Positions 9,975 through 19,752 of a stretch of DNA of 64,000 bases are shown piece by piece; position 1 is the stretch's first letter, and each line of letters opens with the position of its first letter. Origin of the DNA: Eledone cirrhosa (Eukaryota; Mollusca; Cephalopoda; Octopoda; Eledonidae); assembly GCA_964016885.1 (NCBI GenBank), contig OZ024742.1, positions 5,100,957 through 5,164,956 on the forward strand. The letters run 5' to 3'. The position numbers and the translations under genes were made by a program. The notes under the pieces were generated by a model. It ran no database searches. It was not told the DNA's origin and was given only the letters and a program-made list of their open reading frames with translations.

Positions 9975-10044
<70 letters not shown>
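9964..10044. repeat. (CA)n microsatellite
   Basis: A nearly pure CA run of about 80 bp immediately left of the first flanking repeat of the RLE-type LINE. Confidence 0.95.
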
Positions 10045-10045
<1 letters not shown>

Positions 10046-10062
10046 CCATACCTGCAGATATA

Positions 10063-10176
10063 CATACATATCTACCTTGTTGATGTGTAAATTCCAATGA
10101 GAGAGTCTTGTATCTATGTTAGAAACCGACTCTCTCTCTATTGGTAAAAATTTATAAAATTATAAAACCAGAACAT
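10063..10176 (+). repeat. Left copy of the repeat flanking the RLE-type LINE
   Basis: About 114 bp, starting catacatatct and ending aaaaccagaa, that recurs in the same orientation at 15481-15597 with a few substitutions. Inside it, tgagagagtc and gactctctct can form a hairpin. Confidence 0.85.
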
Positions 10177-11100
10177 AATACAAACATACATACATACATA
10201 GTCAGTCAACGCGATCAGTCGCACATTTTGGCGTGGGAGACTATTCATTAAATTTAAGATGAATACTATCATAATGCCACAACTACCAATCAGGTTGAAT
10301 AACTGAATATTCTTCTAACTATATCCACTGAAGACACCTTTTATTCGAATTCATAGAGATATCCGACTAAATACATAATTCATTTTACAAGGATTTGCTA
10401 CAAACAGTATGGCTGAACACAATAACCCCCAACAACATTAATGAAGTACCGAAGAAAAACAACAACGAGAAAGGTAAACAAAATTTATTCAGTTGTAGCT
10501 ACAGAAAAAACCGAAATTATAAATCGCATTTCTATTGGAGTTGCGAACTTAATGATTTATTTAATTGTTATAAAATAGCGGAAAAAAATCCCTCAGTTGG
10601 CTATATGAACAGAATGAAGCTACACTGGGACGAAATACACCCAGAGCTAAATCACTTCACAGCGAAACAATTACGCCAACAAGCGACGTTTGTTGAACGT
10701 AAAAATAAGATAAATATTAATAATTGTAAGTCTCCCAAAACAAACACGGAATCAACAACACGTGCTACAGGTCGCCATGCTACTACACTTCCTAGCAGCC
10801 ATGTCGAACAGTGCCTTGAAACAACTATGCCTGTAAGAAATTTGACACCACGTGTGCCATTTGAGTCTACCTCTAATGCTGGGGAAAACACTATCGATAA
10901 TAATGATAATCGAAGAAATAAGAATAACAATCTAAGAAATTTGACACCAAGTGTACCATCCAAATCTACCTCGACTGTTGTGGAAAACGCTATCGATAAT
11001 AGTAATAATCAAAAGTATAAACAATTGAAAATTTCCCTCAACGAAATCTTCCAGAAAGAAATTAATTCATGTATAAACATTGCTGAACGTATTAAAACAA

Positions 11101-12226
11101 TCTATATATATAAAACAGAGGATGTCTGTCTGTCCCTAAAACTCGAGAAGTTCCCGACCGATTTTTTTCAAAAATTTGGTTTATTTAACAGAGGACACAA
11201 CACTTACTTACTTTTAAGCAGGACCATTTTGGGGGGGTTGAGGAAATGAGGAGGACCTTAAAATTTTTGTCGGTGCCCTGTTGACGCTTCGTGCTTTCAT
11301 TACGCGCAAATCTGGGCTCTGTGTACGTTGCCGTGTTATTGACACCACCATAAAACTCACGTCTGTGCTACTTCTACTAAGATCCCTTTTCTTGCACCTA
11401 CTCCGCGGTATGACCGCCCTGCGCAAGTACGCCAAACAGCGGTTGTTCTAATTCCGTGGTGACCCCTTTTGTCGCACCTTTCTTGCTGTGTAAACGCAGT
11501 GCAACCAGTGGCGCCCAGCGTTTGTGCTAATTTCACTATGTCCCCTTCTGCTGCAGCTGTGTTGCCACGCTGATTTCGTCATCTCAATATCCCTACTTAA
11601 ACGTTCATCCCTACTTGGTTTTCACACAATTGACTACGTCGCTCCTTCAGACTGACTGTGTTCCCCATCTGTGACGTAATTCGTGAACAGACTTACGACA
11701 TACATCACCCCACAACACTTACTTACTTCTTTCGCATACAGGATTTCCGCAATCAGCCCACTGACACTGCTACCGCTTGTATTAAGAAGAGGCTATGGTC
11801 TCCTGTGGGGAAGGCCCAACATGTTGTGCGGCTGCATGACATGTCTTACTCAAGCATTGCAGGCTTTACTCTGTACAGTATGCATGCAGGTGCAATAGAC
11901 ATAACTGATGATGTCTGTCCGGATGACTGGGTGCGAATCTATAAAACTCGAAAATTCCTAACCGATTTTCTCCAAATGGAAGAAAAATCATATTCTAAGA
12001 TTTAGTACGCTTAAAGAGTATCCAGCTGATTTTCTTCAGATTTTGCACATGCATGCAGATGTTTCACGATTCGGGCCTGCTGATGTTCTACGTTACCAGT
12101 AGATGAACAATCATTCCCTGAGAATAAGGGAATTCAAAAATTACACAGCTACATTCCTCAATCTTTGCATATGCATGTTGCTATTTCACGTTTCCTACCC
12201 CGTGCAACGCCGGGTCCTGCTGCTAG
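11101..12226 (+). mobile_element. Non-autonomous Helitron inserted in the LINE
   Basis: The 5' end is TCTATATATATAAAAC followed by gatgtctgtctgtcc, the usual animal Helitron 5' signature (TC start, AT-rich, then TGTCTGTC). The 3' end has the GC hairpin cccgtgcaacgccggg followed by CTAG at 12223-12226. The insertion lies precisely between A11100 and T12227, the canonical A^T Helitron target with no duplication. Removing it makes the LINE codons run on in frame (KT-ILNKIKPNNE). It has no Rep/helicase, so it is non-autonomous. Words near the 5' end (gatgtctgtcc, aaaactcga, accgatttt) recur at 11908-11970, suggesting an internal duplication. Confidence 0.85.
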
Positions 12227-13413
12227 TACTAAATAAAATAAAACCAAATAATGAAATATTACGTGCTATTGACGAAATAGGGGATGGATATTTACGATGG
12301 ATTAAAACCCCAACATTTTGGCAAATCAACGCCTGTTTATATGCCTTAGCAACGACAGTGAAACATTGTCTTGGTGATAGCAGAGATATTAACAAGAACA
12401 AATCACCACCAAAAATACCATCATATATAACTAAAACAGAAAAAATAGATTGCTGACCTACGAAACACCATAGGATATGTGACAATGCTCCTTACATGCA
12501 AACAAAAACAAAAAAATCTTCACTCCTCACCAACAAAGAGTGAAAAATAAAATAGAGACGATGTTTGGTAACAGTAGAACCAGAACTCTTCAATATATGC
12601 TGATCACCTTCAAACAAGAATTGAGAGCTGTTAGCGAAAAACGTCGATACCAGAAGAAGGTAGATGAAAGAAAAGTGCTTAATAAAAGATTCAGACGAAA
12701 CCAAACATCAGTCTATAGGGATATGAAGGGCAAAATAATAAATGCCACTGAGGCCCCATCCCAGAAAGACATAGATTCCTTTTGGAGAAAAATATGGGGT
12801 GAAAAGAAGAATTTCAACCAAGATGCAGTGTGGCTAAGAGAAACCCGAAAGAACTATTTCTCCTACACTACAACAAAAACATACGAAATAAGTGAGGGTA
12901 CCCTTGAGACTGTAATAGGAAAACTCCAGATAAGAAAACACCAGGAAGATTGTCGGCTACTGGTACAAAAAATTGATATTCTATCGGATGTATCTTATCG
13001 ACCTCTACCAACAAGTTCTCAAGGGAGATACACTTATACCAGAATGGTTGACATTAGCACAAACAATACTGGTCTCCAAAAACAAAGACACCCACTTGGA
13101 AAAAACTACCGACCCATTCCATGCCAGAACCTGATGTATAAAATGTATATAGCCTGTCTCAACCTATTCCTCCAAGATCACTGTGAAAATAATAACATCA
13201 TCACCGATGATCAAGCAGCTGGAAGGAAATGTATTTAGGGGTTTGATGAACAACTCCTAATCAACAAAACTGCGATGTCGGAGGTGCGACAACTTAGGAG
13301 GAATATGGCTACAGTCTGGCTAGACTACAGGAAAGCTTTCGATTCTGTTCCCCACTCTTGGATGATAGAGGCCCTCCGACCTGCTAACACCCCAGACATT
13401 ATTATCAGAGCCA

Positions 13414-13607
13414 AAGGGTGAGGATTGGCAGTATCGGTAGAGGGTCTGACGCCATGCTTTGCAGCATAGAGTTACGGCCCTTTATGATCTGAGTTCAAAT
13501 CCCGCCGAAGTTAACTTTGCCTTTCATCCTTACGGGGTCGATAAAATAAAGTACCAGTAATACACTGGGATAATTGCTGGCCTTGTGCCAAAAGTAGAAT
13601 AGAAACA
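13414..13607 (+). mobile_element. Cephalopod tRNA-derived SINE with perfect target-site duplication
   Basis: The tRNA-like head contains an A-box-like ggcagtatcggtagagg and the B box gagttcaaatccc. The conserved core has gttaactttgcctttcatcc, ggggtcgataaaataaagta and gccttgtgccaaaagtaga. It is flanked by a perfect 16-bp duplication, attattatcagagcca, at 13398-13413 and 13608-13623. It sits in the RT domain of the LINE; removing it with one duplication rejoins DIIIRA to IERLSSSWATIL in frame. The element is therefore younger than the LINE insertion and was itself copied by a LINE-type machinery. Confidence 0.93.
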
Positions 13608-15480
13608 ATTATTATCAGAGCCATAGAGAGGCTGTCTTCTTCTTGGGCTACTATCCTAAAGTTAAAAACAGAGAAGGAGGACTCTATTTTCACTGATAAA
13701 ATAGAATATTACAGGGGTATATTTCAAGGAGACAGTCTCTCTATAATACTATTTATCCTGTCATTAAACCCCTTGTCCTTTCTGTTCAAGAAATGTGAAG
13801 GATACATCATTGGCTCACGAGAAGACAGAAATACGAACCTAACCCATAATTTCTTTGTGGATGATCTGAAACTCTATTCCAAGAAAATAGATGGGATGAA
13901 GAAAAATCTTGACCTGGTTATATTCTCAAAGGATATAGGAATGGAGTTTAGCCAAGATAAATGCTCATACATGACTGTAAAGCGGGGAAAAACAACAACC
14001 CAATCTAGCAACATTGTCATCAATTGCCTAATTGTTTCACCGATATCTGATGAGGACTGCTACAGATACCTGGGGATAGATGAAAATATATCCTATAATG
14101 GTATCTGTAATAAAGAACGTGTAACCAGGAAATATTGCACCCCATTAAGAAAAATATGATCATTGTAACTCTCTGCGCACAATAAAACAGTGGCTCACAA
14201 TGTGTTTGCTGTGCCTGTCCTAACACCAACGTTTGGAATACTCAATTGAACGATAAACGAAATCCGAGCAATTGATGTTAGGCCTCGAAAAGTACTAAAC
14301 AACACCGGAAACCTCCACATCAACAGTGACATAGACCGCCTCTACTTGAAACGTAAGCAGGGAGGCATAGGCCTAACATCAGTCCAGACAGCATTTGAAT
14401 GTCGCATCATATCCCTCCGACAACATCTACAAACCTCGAAGCGTAGGAGCCCGTCTATCAAGCAAGTCTATCTGCATGAGATAGATAAAATCATGAGGGT
14501 TGGGAGGGAACTCTTTGAAAGATATTGCCTGTGTGATAGTCAAAAACTCACACCCAGGGAAGTTGCCCAGCAGTACCGCAGTGAATCCATGGATGAAAAA
14601 CTGCATGCTTATCAGCAAAAGATCATGCATGGATATGTTGCCAGGAGGCTCCAGAGTGAGAGTAATATAGATAAACAAAGTAGTCTATCTTGAACCAACA
14701 ACCGCTATATTGGCTCCCACTTTGAAGAATACGCTATTGCAATCCAAGAACAGGAAATCAACGCGAAATACCTGATTCACAAAATAGATAGGGATGCAGG
14801 CAAGACACCTAGATGTGACAACAATTTCAGACTCTGCAGAATTAACATCGAAGATGTCACCCATGTCATAAGCAGCTGTCCAAAGATGACATCGCGGTAC
14901 TATCTACCTATGAGGCATGATGTAGTGGCTAAAACACTGTACAATGCAATCCGTAGAAAAGATAGCCTTGATAATAAACACATTCTAAGCTGCAGAAATG
15001 TGGAAGACATACATATACATATGAAAGAGTACTGGTGGAATGTTCCAGTAAAAACCCCAATTAACTGCAGGCATAACAGACCAGATATAATGATATGGGA
15101 CAGGGAAAAGAAGGCATGCACGGTAGTGGAAATTGCTGCCCAGCAGATGCCAATATAATATCAAAGACTAGTGAAAAGTAGAATATTTATGCAGAACTAA
15201 TGAGAAAACTGCAGATACTCCACCCTGTGATTATTGGGGCACTGGGGTATATTAGTAACTGCCTCAATACAAATCTTGAGAAGCTGGGCTTCACAGAAAC
15301 AGAAAGAACATGACTAGTTATGAAATTACACCTACAATCCATTAATGGAACAGTAAAAATATGTAAAACATTCCAAAAATTCTGTATCTAATAACTGCAT
15401 ATACACATGTACAACTCAAAACATACATATCCACACATACAATATCCATACCTGCACACACATGCATGTATGCAGACATG

Positions 15481-15597
15481 CATACATATCTAACTAGTTG
15501 ATGTGTAAATTCCAATGAGAGAGTCATGTGTCTATGTTAGAAACCGATTCTCTCTCTATTGACAAAAATTTGTGAAATTATAAAACCAGAAGAACAT
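15481..15597 (+). repeat. Right copy of the repeat flanking the RLE-type LINE
   Basis: Direct repeat of 10063-10176, beginning catacatatctaactagttg and ending aaaaccagaagaaca. It lies about 170 bp after the LINE stop, so it is probably the element's 3' UTR. The left copy then belongs either to an upstream truncated copy or to a terminal-repeat arrangement. Confidence 0.85.
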
Positions 15598-15941
15598 ATA
15601 TACAGATAATGAATTTTCAAGGAAATCTGTGTAACATTAAATGGAATGAGTTAATAAAGAATGCAACATGCCACCCAGTCTGAGAACGAAACCTTATCCT
15701 TATGGTCGTGAGCTCAACACCCTACTTATATACCCTCGTTTTTGTTTGTAATATTAAACATTTACAAACATCCATATGGTGATGTTCGTGGTGCATTAGT
15801 CTGTTTTAATTTGTTTGAAACGGGGCTTGTTATTTCCAAAGATTGATGAATAAAGAAAACACTTAGTTCAATTCACGGACGATGTTTTTGTAGGAGTGAC
15901 GAGAACGTTTCAACCGTGGCCCCCACGAATCTATATTATAA
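15598..15941. other. No gene recognised; probable LINE 3' flank
   Basis: AT-rich sequence without motifs that I recognise. No tRNA-like boxes, terminal repeats or long reading frames were seen. Confidence 0.4.
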
Positions 15942-16050
15942 TAAGTATACAAATGGGGTCGATAAAATAAAGTATCAGTAACTCACTGGGGTCGATGTAA
16001 TCGACCTTCCCTTCAAATTGTTGGCATTGTGCCAAATGTAGTAATTTATA
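15942..16050 (+). mobile_element. SINE 3' fragment
   Basis: Contains ggggtcgataaaataaagta, then ctcactggggtcgatgtaatcgacc and ggcattgtgccaaatgtag, the 3' body of the cephalopod SINE without its tRNA-like head. It resembles 16472-16580, and both begin ataagtat(a/g)caaatg, so one may be a duplicate of the other. Confidence 0.8.
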
Positions 16051-16069
16051 ATGGTTTCTGATTTAGACA

Positions 16070-16245
16070 CAAGGCCAACAATTTTAAGGCGAGGGAAAGT
16101 CGATTAAATGGACCTCAGTGAATTACTGGTACTTTATTTTTCGACCCTGTAAGGAGGAAAGGCAAAACTATCCTTGGCGGAATTTGAAATTAGATTGTAA
16201 AAGGACGTAACTATATGCCGTGAAGCATTTTGTCTGACATTCCAC
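16070..16245 (-). mobile_element. SINE, inverted copy
   Basis: Reverse complement of the SINE: aaggccaacaattttaaggcg, attactggtactttattttt, cgaccctgtaaggaggaaaggcaaa and cggaatttgaaat. It is degenerate towards the tRNA-like head, which ends near tgtctgacattccac. Confidence 0.82.
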
Positions 16246-16290
16246 AGGTACTGCCAATCCATTGCCCTTCAACCAATCTATTTTATAATA

Positions 16291-16474
16291 GGTGGATTGG
16301 CAGTATCGGTAGAGGGTCGGACGCCATGCTTTTATGCATAGAGTTACGGCCTTTCCAATCTGAGTTCAAATCCCGCCGGGGTTAACTTTCATCCTTACGG
16401 GGTCGATAAAATAAAGTACCAGTAATGCACTGGGTAATTGCTGACCTTGTGCCAAAAAGTAGAAACAATTATAA
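16291..16474 (+). mobile_element. SINE, near full length
   Basis: Starts ggtggattggcagtatcgg with the same A-box-like region as the copy at 13414, has the B box gagttcaaatccc and core ggggtcgataaaataaagta, and ends gtgccaaaaagtagaaac. A short deletion removes the tttgccttt part before catcctta. No clear target-site duplication was found. Confidence 0.88.
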
Positions 16475-16580
16475 GTATGCAAATGGGGTCGATAAAACAA
16501 AATCCCAGTAACGTACTGCAGTCGATATAATTGACCTTCCCCCTTCCCTTCAAATTGCTGACCTTGTGCCAAATTTAGAA
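16475..16580 (+). mobile_element. SINE 3' fragment
   Basis: Contains ggggtcgataaaacaaaatcc, cagtcgatataattgacctt and gctgaccttgtgccaaattt. It directly follows the previous SINE, suggesting insertion next to or into an older copy. Confidence 0.78.
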
Positions 16581-16855
16581 TGATCTACTAATACATAATG
16601 CTCTTGTGTTTTTGTCCGTCACAAGAGATGACTGAAGAAGTAAGAGGTGATAACTGGCTGGTGTAAAATTAGTCGGCTGGAATTTTCAGATGACATGGTG
16701 TTACTTAACTCAACAGAAGGTGATCTCTGACGTGCACTTGATAGGTTTGATGCAGAGTGCTGCATGGATGGAATGGAAATTATTGCTGCGAATGTCTATA
16801 CATTGCTAATATAGTGTAAGTAATGTTTCGTTGTTCTAAGTGATTATATGTTCTA

Positions 16856-17523
16856 CTAGCTGAATTACCCTGCGTTGTCCCGGTTACTGCTGTTCTTATT
16901 CAGATTAGTAAACAATAAATATGAAGATTTTTTTTTTCTCATAATTATTTCAAAATACCTATATTTTATTTTTTTTTAAATATCAAAATTGTAATGATAA
17001 TAGAATTTAGAAATTAAAATCTGTCAATCTTGAAGTACCTTAGGGTAAACAATATTGATTGTGTCATTTTTGTTGGTGTCCAAATGAATAAATTGTTGCT
17101 ACACACTCACACATACACTCTCACATACACTCACATACATATACTAAGACAGACATACATTCACGCAGACACACGCATAGCTTTTCACTTCTTTTTTGTC
17201 AGTCGCCACATATGTATATGTGTAGATGGGTGTGTGTGTATTTAATAACGTACCTAACCAACACGCAAACACACACTCACAGACACATACACACTCATAC
17301 AAAATATGACGTCGTCGTCGTCGTCGTGCTGGTGGTTTACTATAGTTCACTAGAGAAATATTATTTTAGATAAAATGTTATATTGTTTTAATCCCAATGA
17401 AAATAAAAATTACATGTTGACACTCCCGGTGTCTAATACTTGTAAAATTTGATTTGATTTGGTCCAGCCGTTAGAGAATGCATAGGACAGACAGACAGAC
17501 AAAGAATTTTATATAGAGAGAGA
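16856..17523 (-). mobile_element. Short non-autonomous Helitron
   Basis: On the minus strand the 5' end is TCTCTCTATATAAAATTC followed by tttgtctgtctgtctgtcc (17523 leftwards). The 3' end has the hairpin ccgggacaacgcaggg followed, after a short spacer, by CTAG (16859-16856). The flanking bases give an A^T target. At 668 bp it has no coding capacity. It contains a (CA)-rich tract at about 17100-17170 and a (CGT)n tract at about 17310. Its end design matches the Helitron at 11101-12226. Confidence 0.75.
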
Positions 17524-17739
17524 TTATTTTGTGCATGATATCAACATTTTGAATTCCCTCAGCAAGGAAATTTAGCGCCTTTTCCATTGAAGGATTATTG
17601 AACAAGTCGACATTTTATGCATTATACATTATATATATATATATGATGGCTGCCCCCTTGTTATCGAGTATGGCCATTGCATGATATACCATTATTAATA
17701 ATTATTAATTAATTCTATCGTACAATGCCTGTGCGTGAA

Positions 17740-18171
17740 GATATTTTTTAAAGTGAGGAAAGACTGTGCACTGAGCCAACTCCACTCTCTGAGCGACAGT
17801 AGCTATAACCCGAAAAGAAGAAAATATCAACATCATCGGTAACTACTGAGCCGCAGGTTTTATATCGGAGTTATCCCAGTTTCCTGAGTTGCCTTCTCCT
17901 AGAAGAATGCCCTGGCAAAGGCTAGGGGTCCTTCACTCCCAGTGGTTTAACCGTGCGGCACATGTGTATATACACACTTTTGGATGGCCGTTGGCTCTTA
18001 TGAGTTCTTCCTCCCTTTGTCAGGTTTTGTTTTTTGTCCTGCAGGGTGTCCTAAATCACCCTCCTCATCAAGTAAACTTGGTGGGGTTGCCGGTTTAGTC
18101 GCCGACTACCCAACCATGCGACAGGTTGTACTGGGTTACATGTTACCAGAAGCACTCAAGAGTGACCCGAC
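17740..18171. other. Moderately complex sequence of unknown origin
   Basis: This stretch is GC-richer than its surroundings and not low-complexity. A 69-codon frame (17889-18098) and another at 17984-18193 run across it, but neither has motifs that I recognise. It ends at a (TA)n tract, as other repeat boundaries in this window do, so an unclassified interspersed repeat is possible. Confidence 0.35.
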
Positions 18172-18231
18172 ATACATATATATATATATATAATAGATTT
18201 CGCTACAATTGTTTCTTTGTTTAATGGAAAT

Positions 18232-18327
18232 AGTATGTTTATAGAAATGATTAGATACTCATCTGCCGACAGGCAAAGTGAGTTATATAGCGCATATGTA
18301 CATATAAATAAACATACATACACACAA

Positions 18328-18368
<41 letters not shown>

Positions 18369-18459
18369 CATTCATACATCCATAATGCGCACATATATAT
18401 ATGGTGGGGCTATTAAGTTAAACATGGCCTGGGCCAACACTGACCGAAATCTATTCAAG

Positions 18460-18463
<4 letters not shown>
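18232..18463. repeat. Left outer inverted-repeat arm around the two fold-back elements
   Basis: Reverse-complementary to 22531-22754. Shared words include tttatagaaatgattagatac, catctgccgacaggcaaagt and atggtggggctattaagtt. It contains internal (CA)n and (TA)n tracts that differ in length between arms. The 4.07 kb between the arms holds two further inverted repeats. Confidence 0.88.

Positions 18464-18531
<68 letters not shown>
18463..18531. repeat. (TA)n microsatellite
   Basis: A pure TA run of about 70 bp between the outer arm and fold-back A. Confidence 0.95.
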
Positions 18532-18613
18532 GTTATTCCGGGTTGAATCGGAGGTAACCACAGTAAGTAAGGTACTCAATACATAGCAGAGTATAACAGT
18601 TTTAATATAGATG

Positions 18614-18664
18614 AGATTCTACAGGACTAGAACTGTTTCATTCATTATAAATCATCAGGAATCT
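18614..18664 (-). ncRNA. Hammerhead ribozyme, left arm of fold-back A (family 5)
   Basis: Mirror copy of 19449-19499 on the minus strand, 51 nt. Core CTGATGA, GAAA, helix I AGATTC/GAATCT and helix III ACAG/CTGT are intact. Helix II is weakened by one A-G mismatch (TTA facing GAA). Confidence 0.62.
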
Positions 18665-19448
18665 GGGTATCAAAAAATAAATATGGTATTTATAGGTCTC
18701 TACAAGTGGTAGGAGAGGGTGGGGAGTGGGATGGGTGCAGGTCATTGGTTGATAGAAAAGGGGATTCATTAAAAGCTAATTCTACAAAGCTATAGTTTAT
18801 CTTTATTTTTATTTATATTTATTTATGTTTTTAACAAAGGCAGACAGAATTCTATAAACAGGTTCCGGATGGCATACCATTCCTTGTCAATAAGTTTCTC
18901 TTAAGCTAATAGATGTCTATAAAATCAGTGGGGGGTCAGTCATGGTCGATAGAATTAAAGAAAAGGGAGATTATTTAAAAGCTAAAGTCATTAAGGTTCT
19001 ACTAAGTGACAAAGGTCTAGAGAATTCTGCAGACAGATTCAAAATACTGAGTGCATATCTTACTATTATCTTCGAACTTCTCTTAAACTAATCAACTATA
19101 TGCCAAAAATCAACAGACACATTCACAAAAAAACAAAAAAACAAAAAAAACACACATACTCACTCACACACTTACGCGCAACCACTGATTTTATAGACAT
19201 CTGTTAGCTTAAGAGAAACTTATTGACAAGGAATGGTATGCCATCCGGAACCTGTTTATAGAATTCTGTCTGCCTTTGTTAAAAACATAAATAAATATAA
19301 ATAAAAATAAAAATAAACTATAGCTTTGTAGAATTAGCTTTTAATGAATCCCCTTTTCTATCAACCAATGACCTGCACCCATCCCACTCCCCACCCTCTC
19401 CTACCACTTGTAGAGACCTATAAATACCATATTTATTTTTTGATACCC

Positions 19449-19499
19449 AGATTCCTGATGATTTCTAATGAATGAAACAGTTCTAGTCCTGTAGAATCT
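19449..19499 (+). ncRNA. Hammerhead ribozyme, right arm of fold-back A (family 5)
   Basis: Helix I AGATTC (19449-19454) pairs with GAATCT (19494-19499). The core CTGATGA is at 19455-19461. Helix II is TTC/GAA around TAAT with a U-U at its base. GAAA is at 19474-19477. Helix III ACAG (19477-19480) pairs with CTGT (19489-19492) around an 8-nt loop, then A19493, so cleavage follows UA. Helix II is short, so activity may be modest. Confidence 0.7.
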
Positions 19500-19511
19500 C
19501 ATCTATATTAA

Positions 19512-19514
<3 letters not shown>

Positions 19515-19557
<43 letters not shown>
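19515..19557. repeat. (TA)n microsatellite between fold-backs A and B
   Basis: A TA run of about 40 bp abutting the right end of fold-back A. Confidence 0.95.
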
Positions 19558-19560
<3 letters not shown>

Positions 19561-19681
19561 GGAGGTGAGTTTTATTGTAGTACAATAAAGCAATGCAGAT
19601 ATCGGATAAGAAGCACTCTACAGTTTGTAGGACTGGAGTATACATAATATAAGATCAAAAGATGGTTAAAGGAGTTCCATG

Positions 19682-19752
19682 TATTTTATTATGCGCATTT
19701 CAAAAACAAACATCATCATGCAATAATATTTGTGTTTTCATCAGATAAAACA
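19682..19752 (-). ncRNA. Hammerhead ribozyme, left arm of fold-back B (family 6)
   Basis: Mirror copy of 21968-22038 on the minus strand, also 71 nt, with the same core, helices and cleavage site. Confidence 0.77.

Larger units (their letters stand above)
10395..15312 (+). pseudogene. RLE-type LINE polyprotein (R2/R4-like non-LTR retrotransposon), interrupted by a Helitron and a SINE
   Basis: This is one non-LTR retrotransposon ORF with RT and a C-terminal restriction-like endonuclease. N-terminal part 10395-11100: GYMNRMKLHWDEIHPEL, KQLRQQATFVERK. It continues after the Helitron at 12227-12456 (GDGYLRWIKTPTFWQI). A frame change leads to 12540-13238 (HPLGKNYRPIPCQNLMYKMY) and an in-frame TAG at 13237-13239. 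The frame resumes with ATVWLDYRKAFDSVPHSW (RT motif A region), is cut by a SINE, then continues with YYRGIFQGDSLS (motif B) and FFVDDLKLYS (catalytic DD). The thumb region is at 14160-14700 (KQGGIGL). The tail has a Cys/His knuckle (CDNNFRLC...HVISSC) and the nuclease motif RPDIMIWD, with VVEIA. The last residues (LGFTETERT) end at about 15312. Several frameshifts and stops make it defective. R2, R4 or Hero-like placement is open. Confidence 0.85.
18599..19515. mobile_element. Fold-back element A (334-bp inverted arms, 249-bp centre)
   Basis: The arms 18599-18932 and 19182-19515 are reverse complements of equal length with only a few differences. The centre, 18933-19181, has no coding content and an acaaaaaaac/CA-rich patch. 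Each arm carries a hammerhead near its outer end. The right end abuts (TA)n at about 19515-19557. No transposase or RT is encoded, so it is non-autonomous. It could be a paired pseudo-LTR of a deleted PLE or a distinct fold-back family. Confidence 0.85.

Noticed and set aside
10652..10963. 103-codon minus-strand frame
   Set aside because: Antisense shadow of the LINE N-terminal coding sequence.
11658..12005. 115-codon frame inside the first Helitron
   Set aside because: No recognisable domain, and it lies wholly within the non-autonomous Helitron interior; likely chance.
13414..16474. tRNA genes at the B-box matches
   Set aside because: The boxes belong to SINE heads: no full cloverleaf was found and the sequences continue into the SINE body.
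17889..18193. Two 69-codon frames as small proteins
   Set aside because: Overlapping in different frames, no domains, and the second runs into (TA)n.
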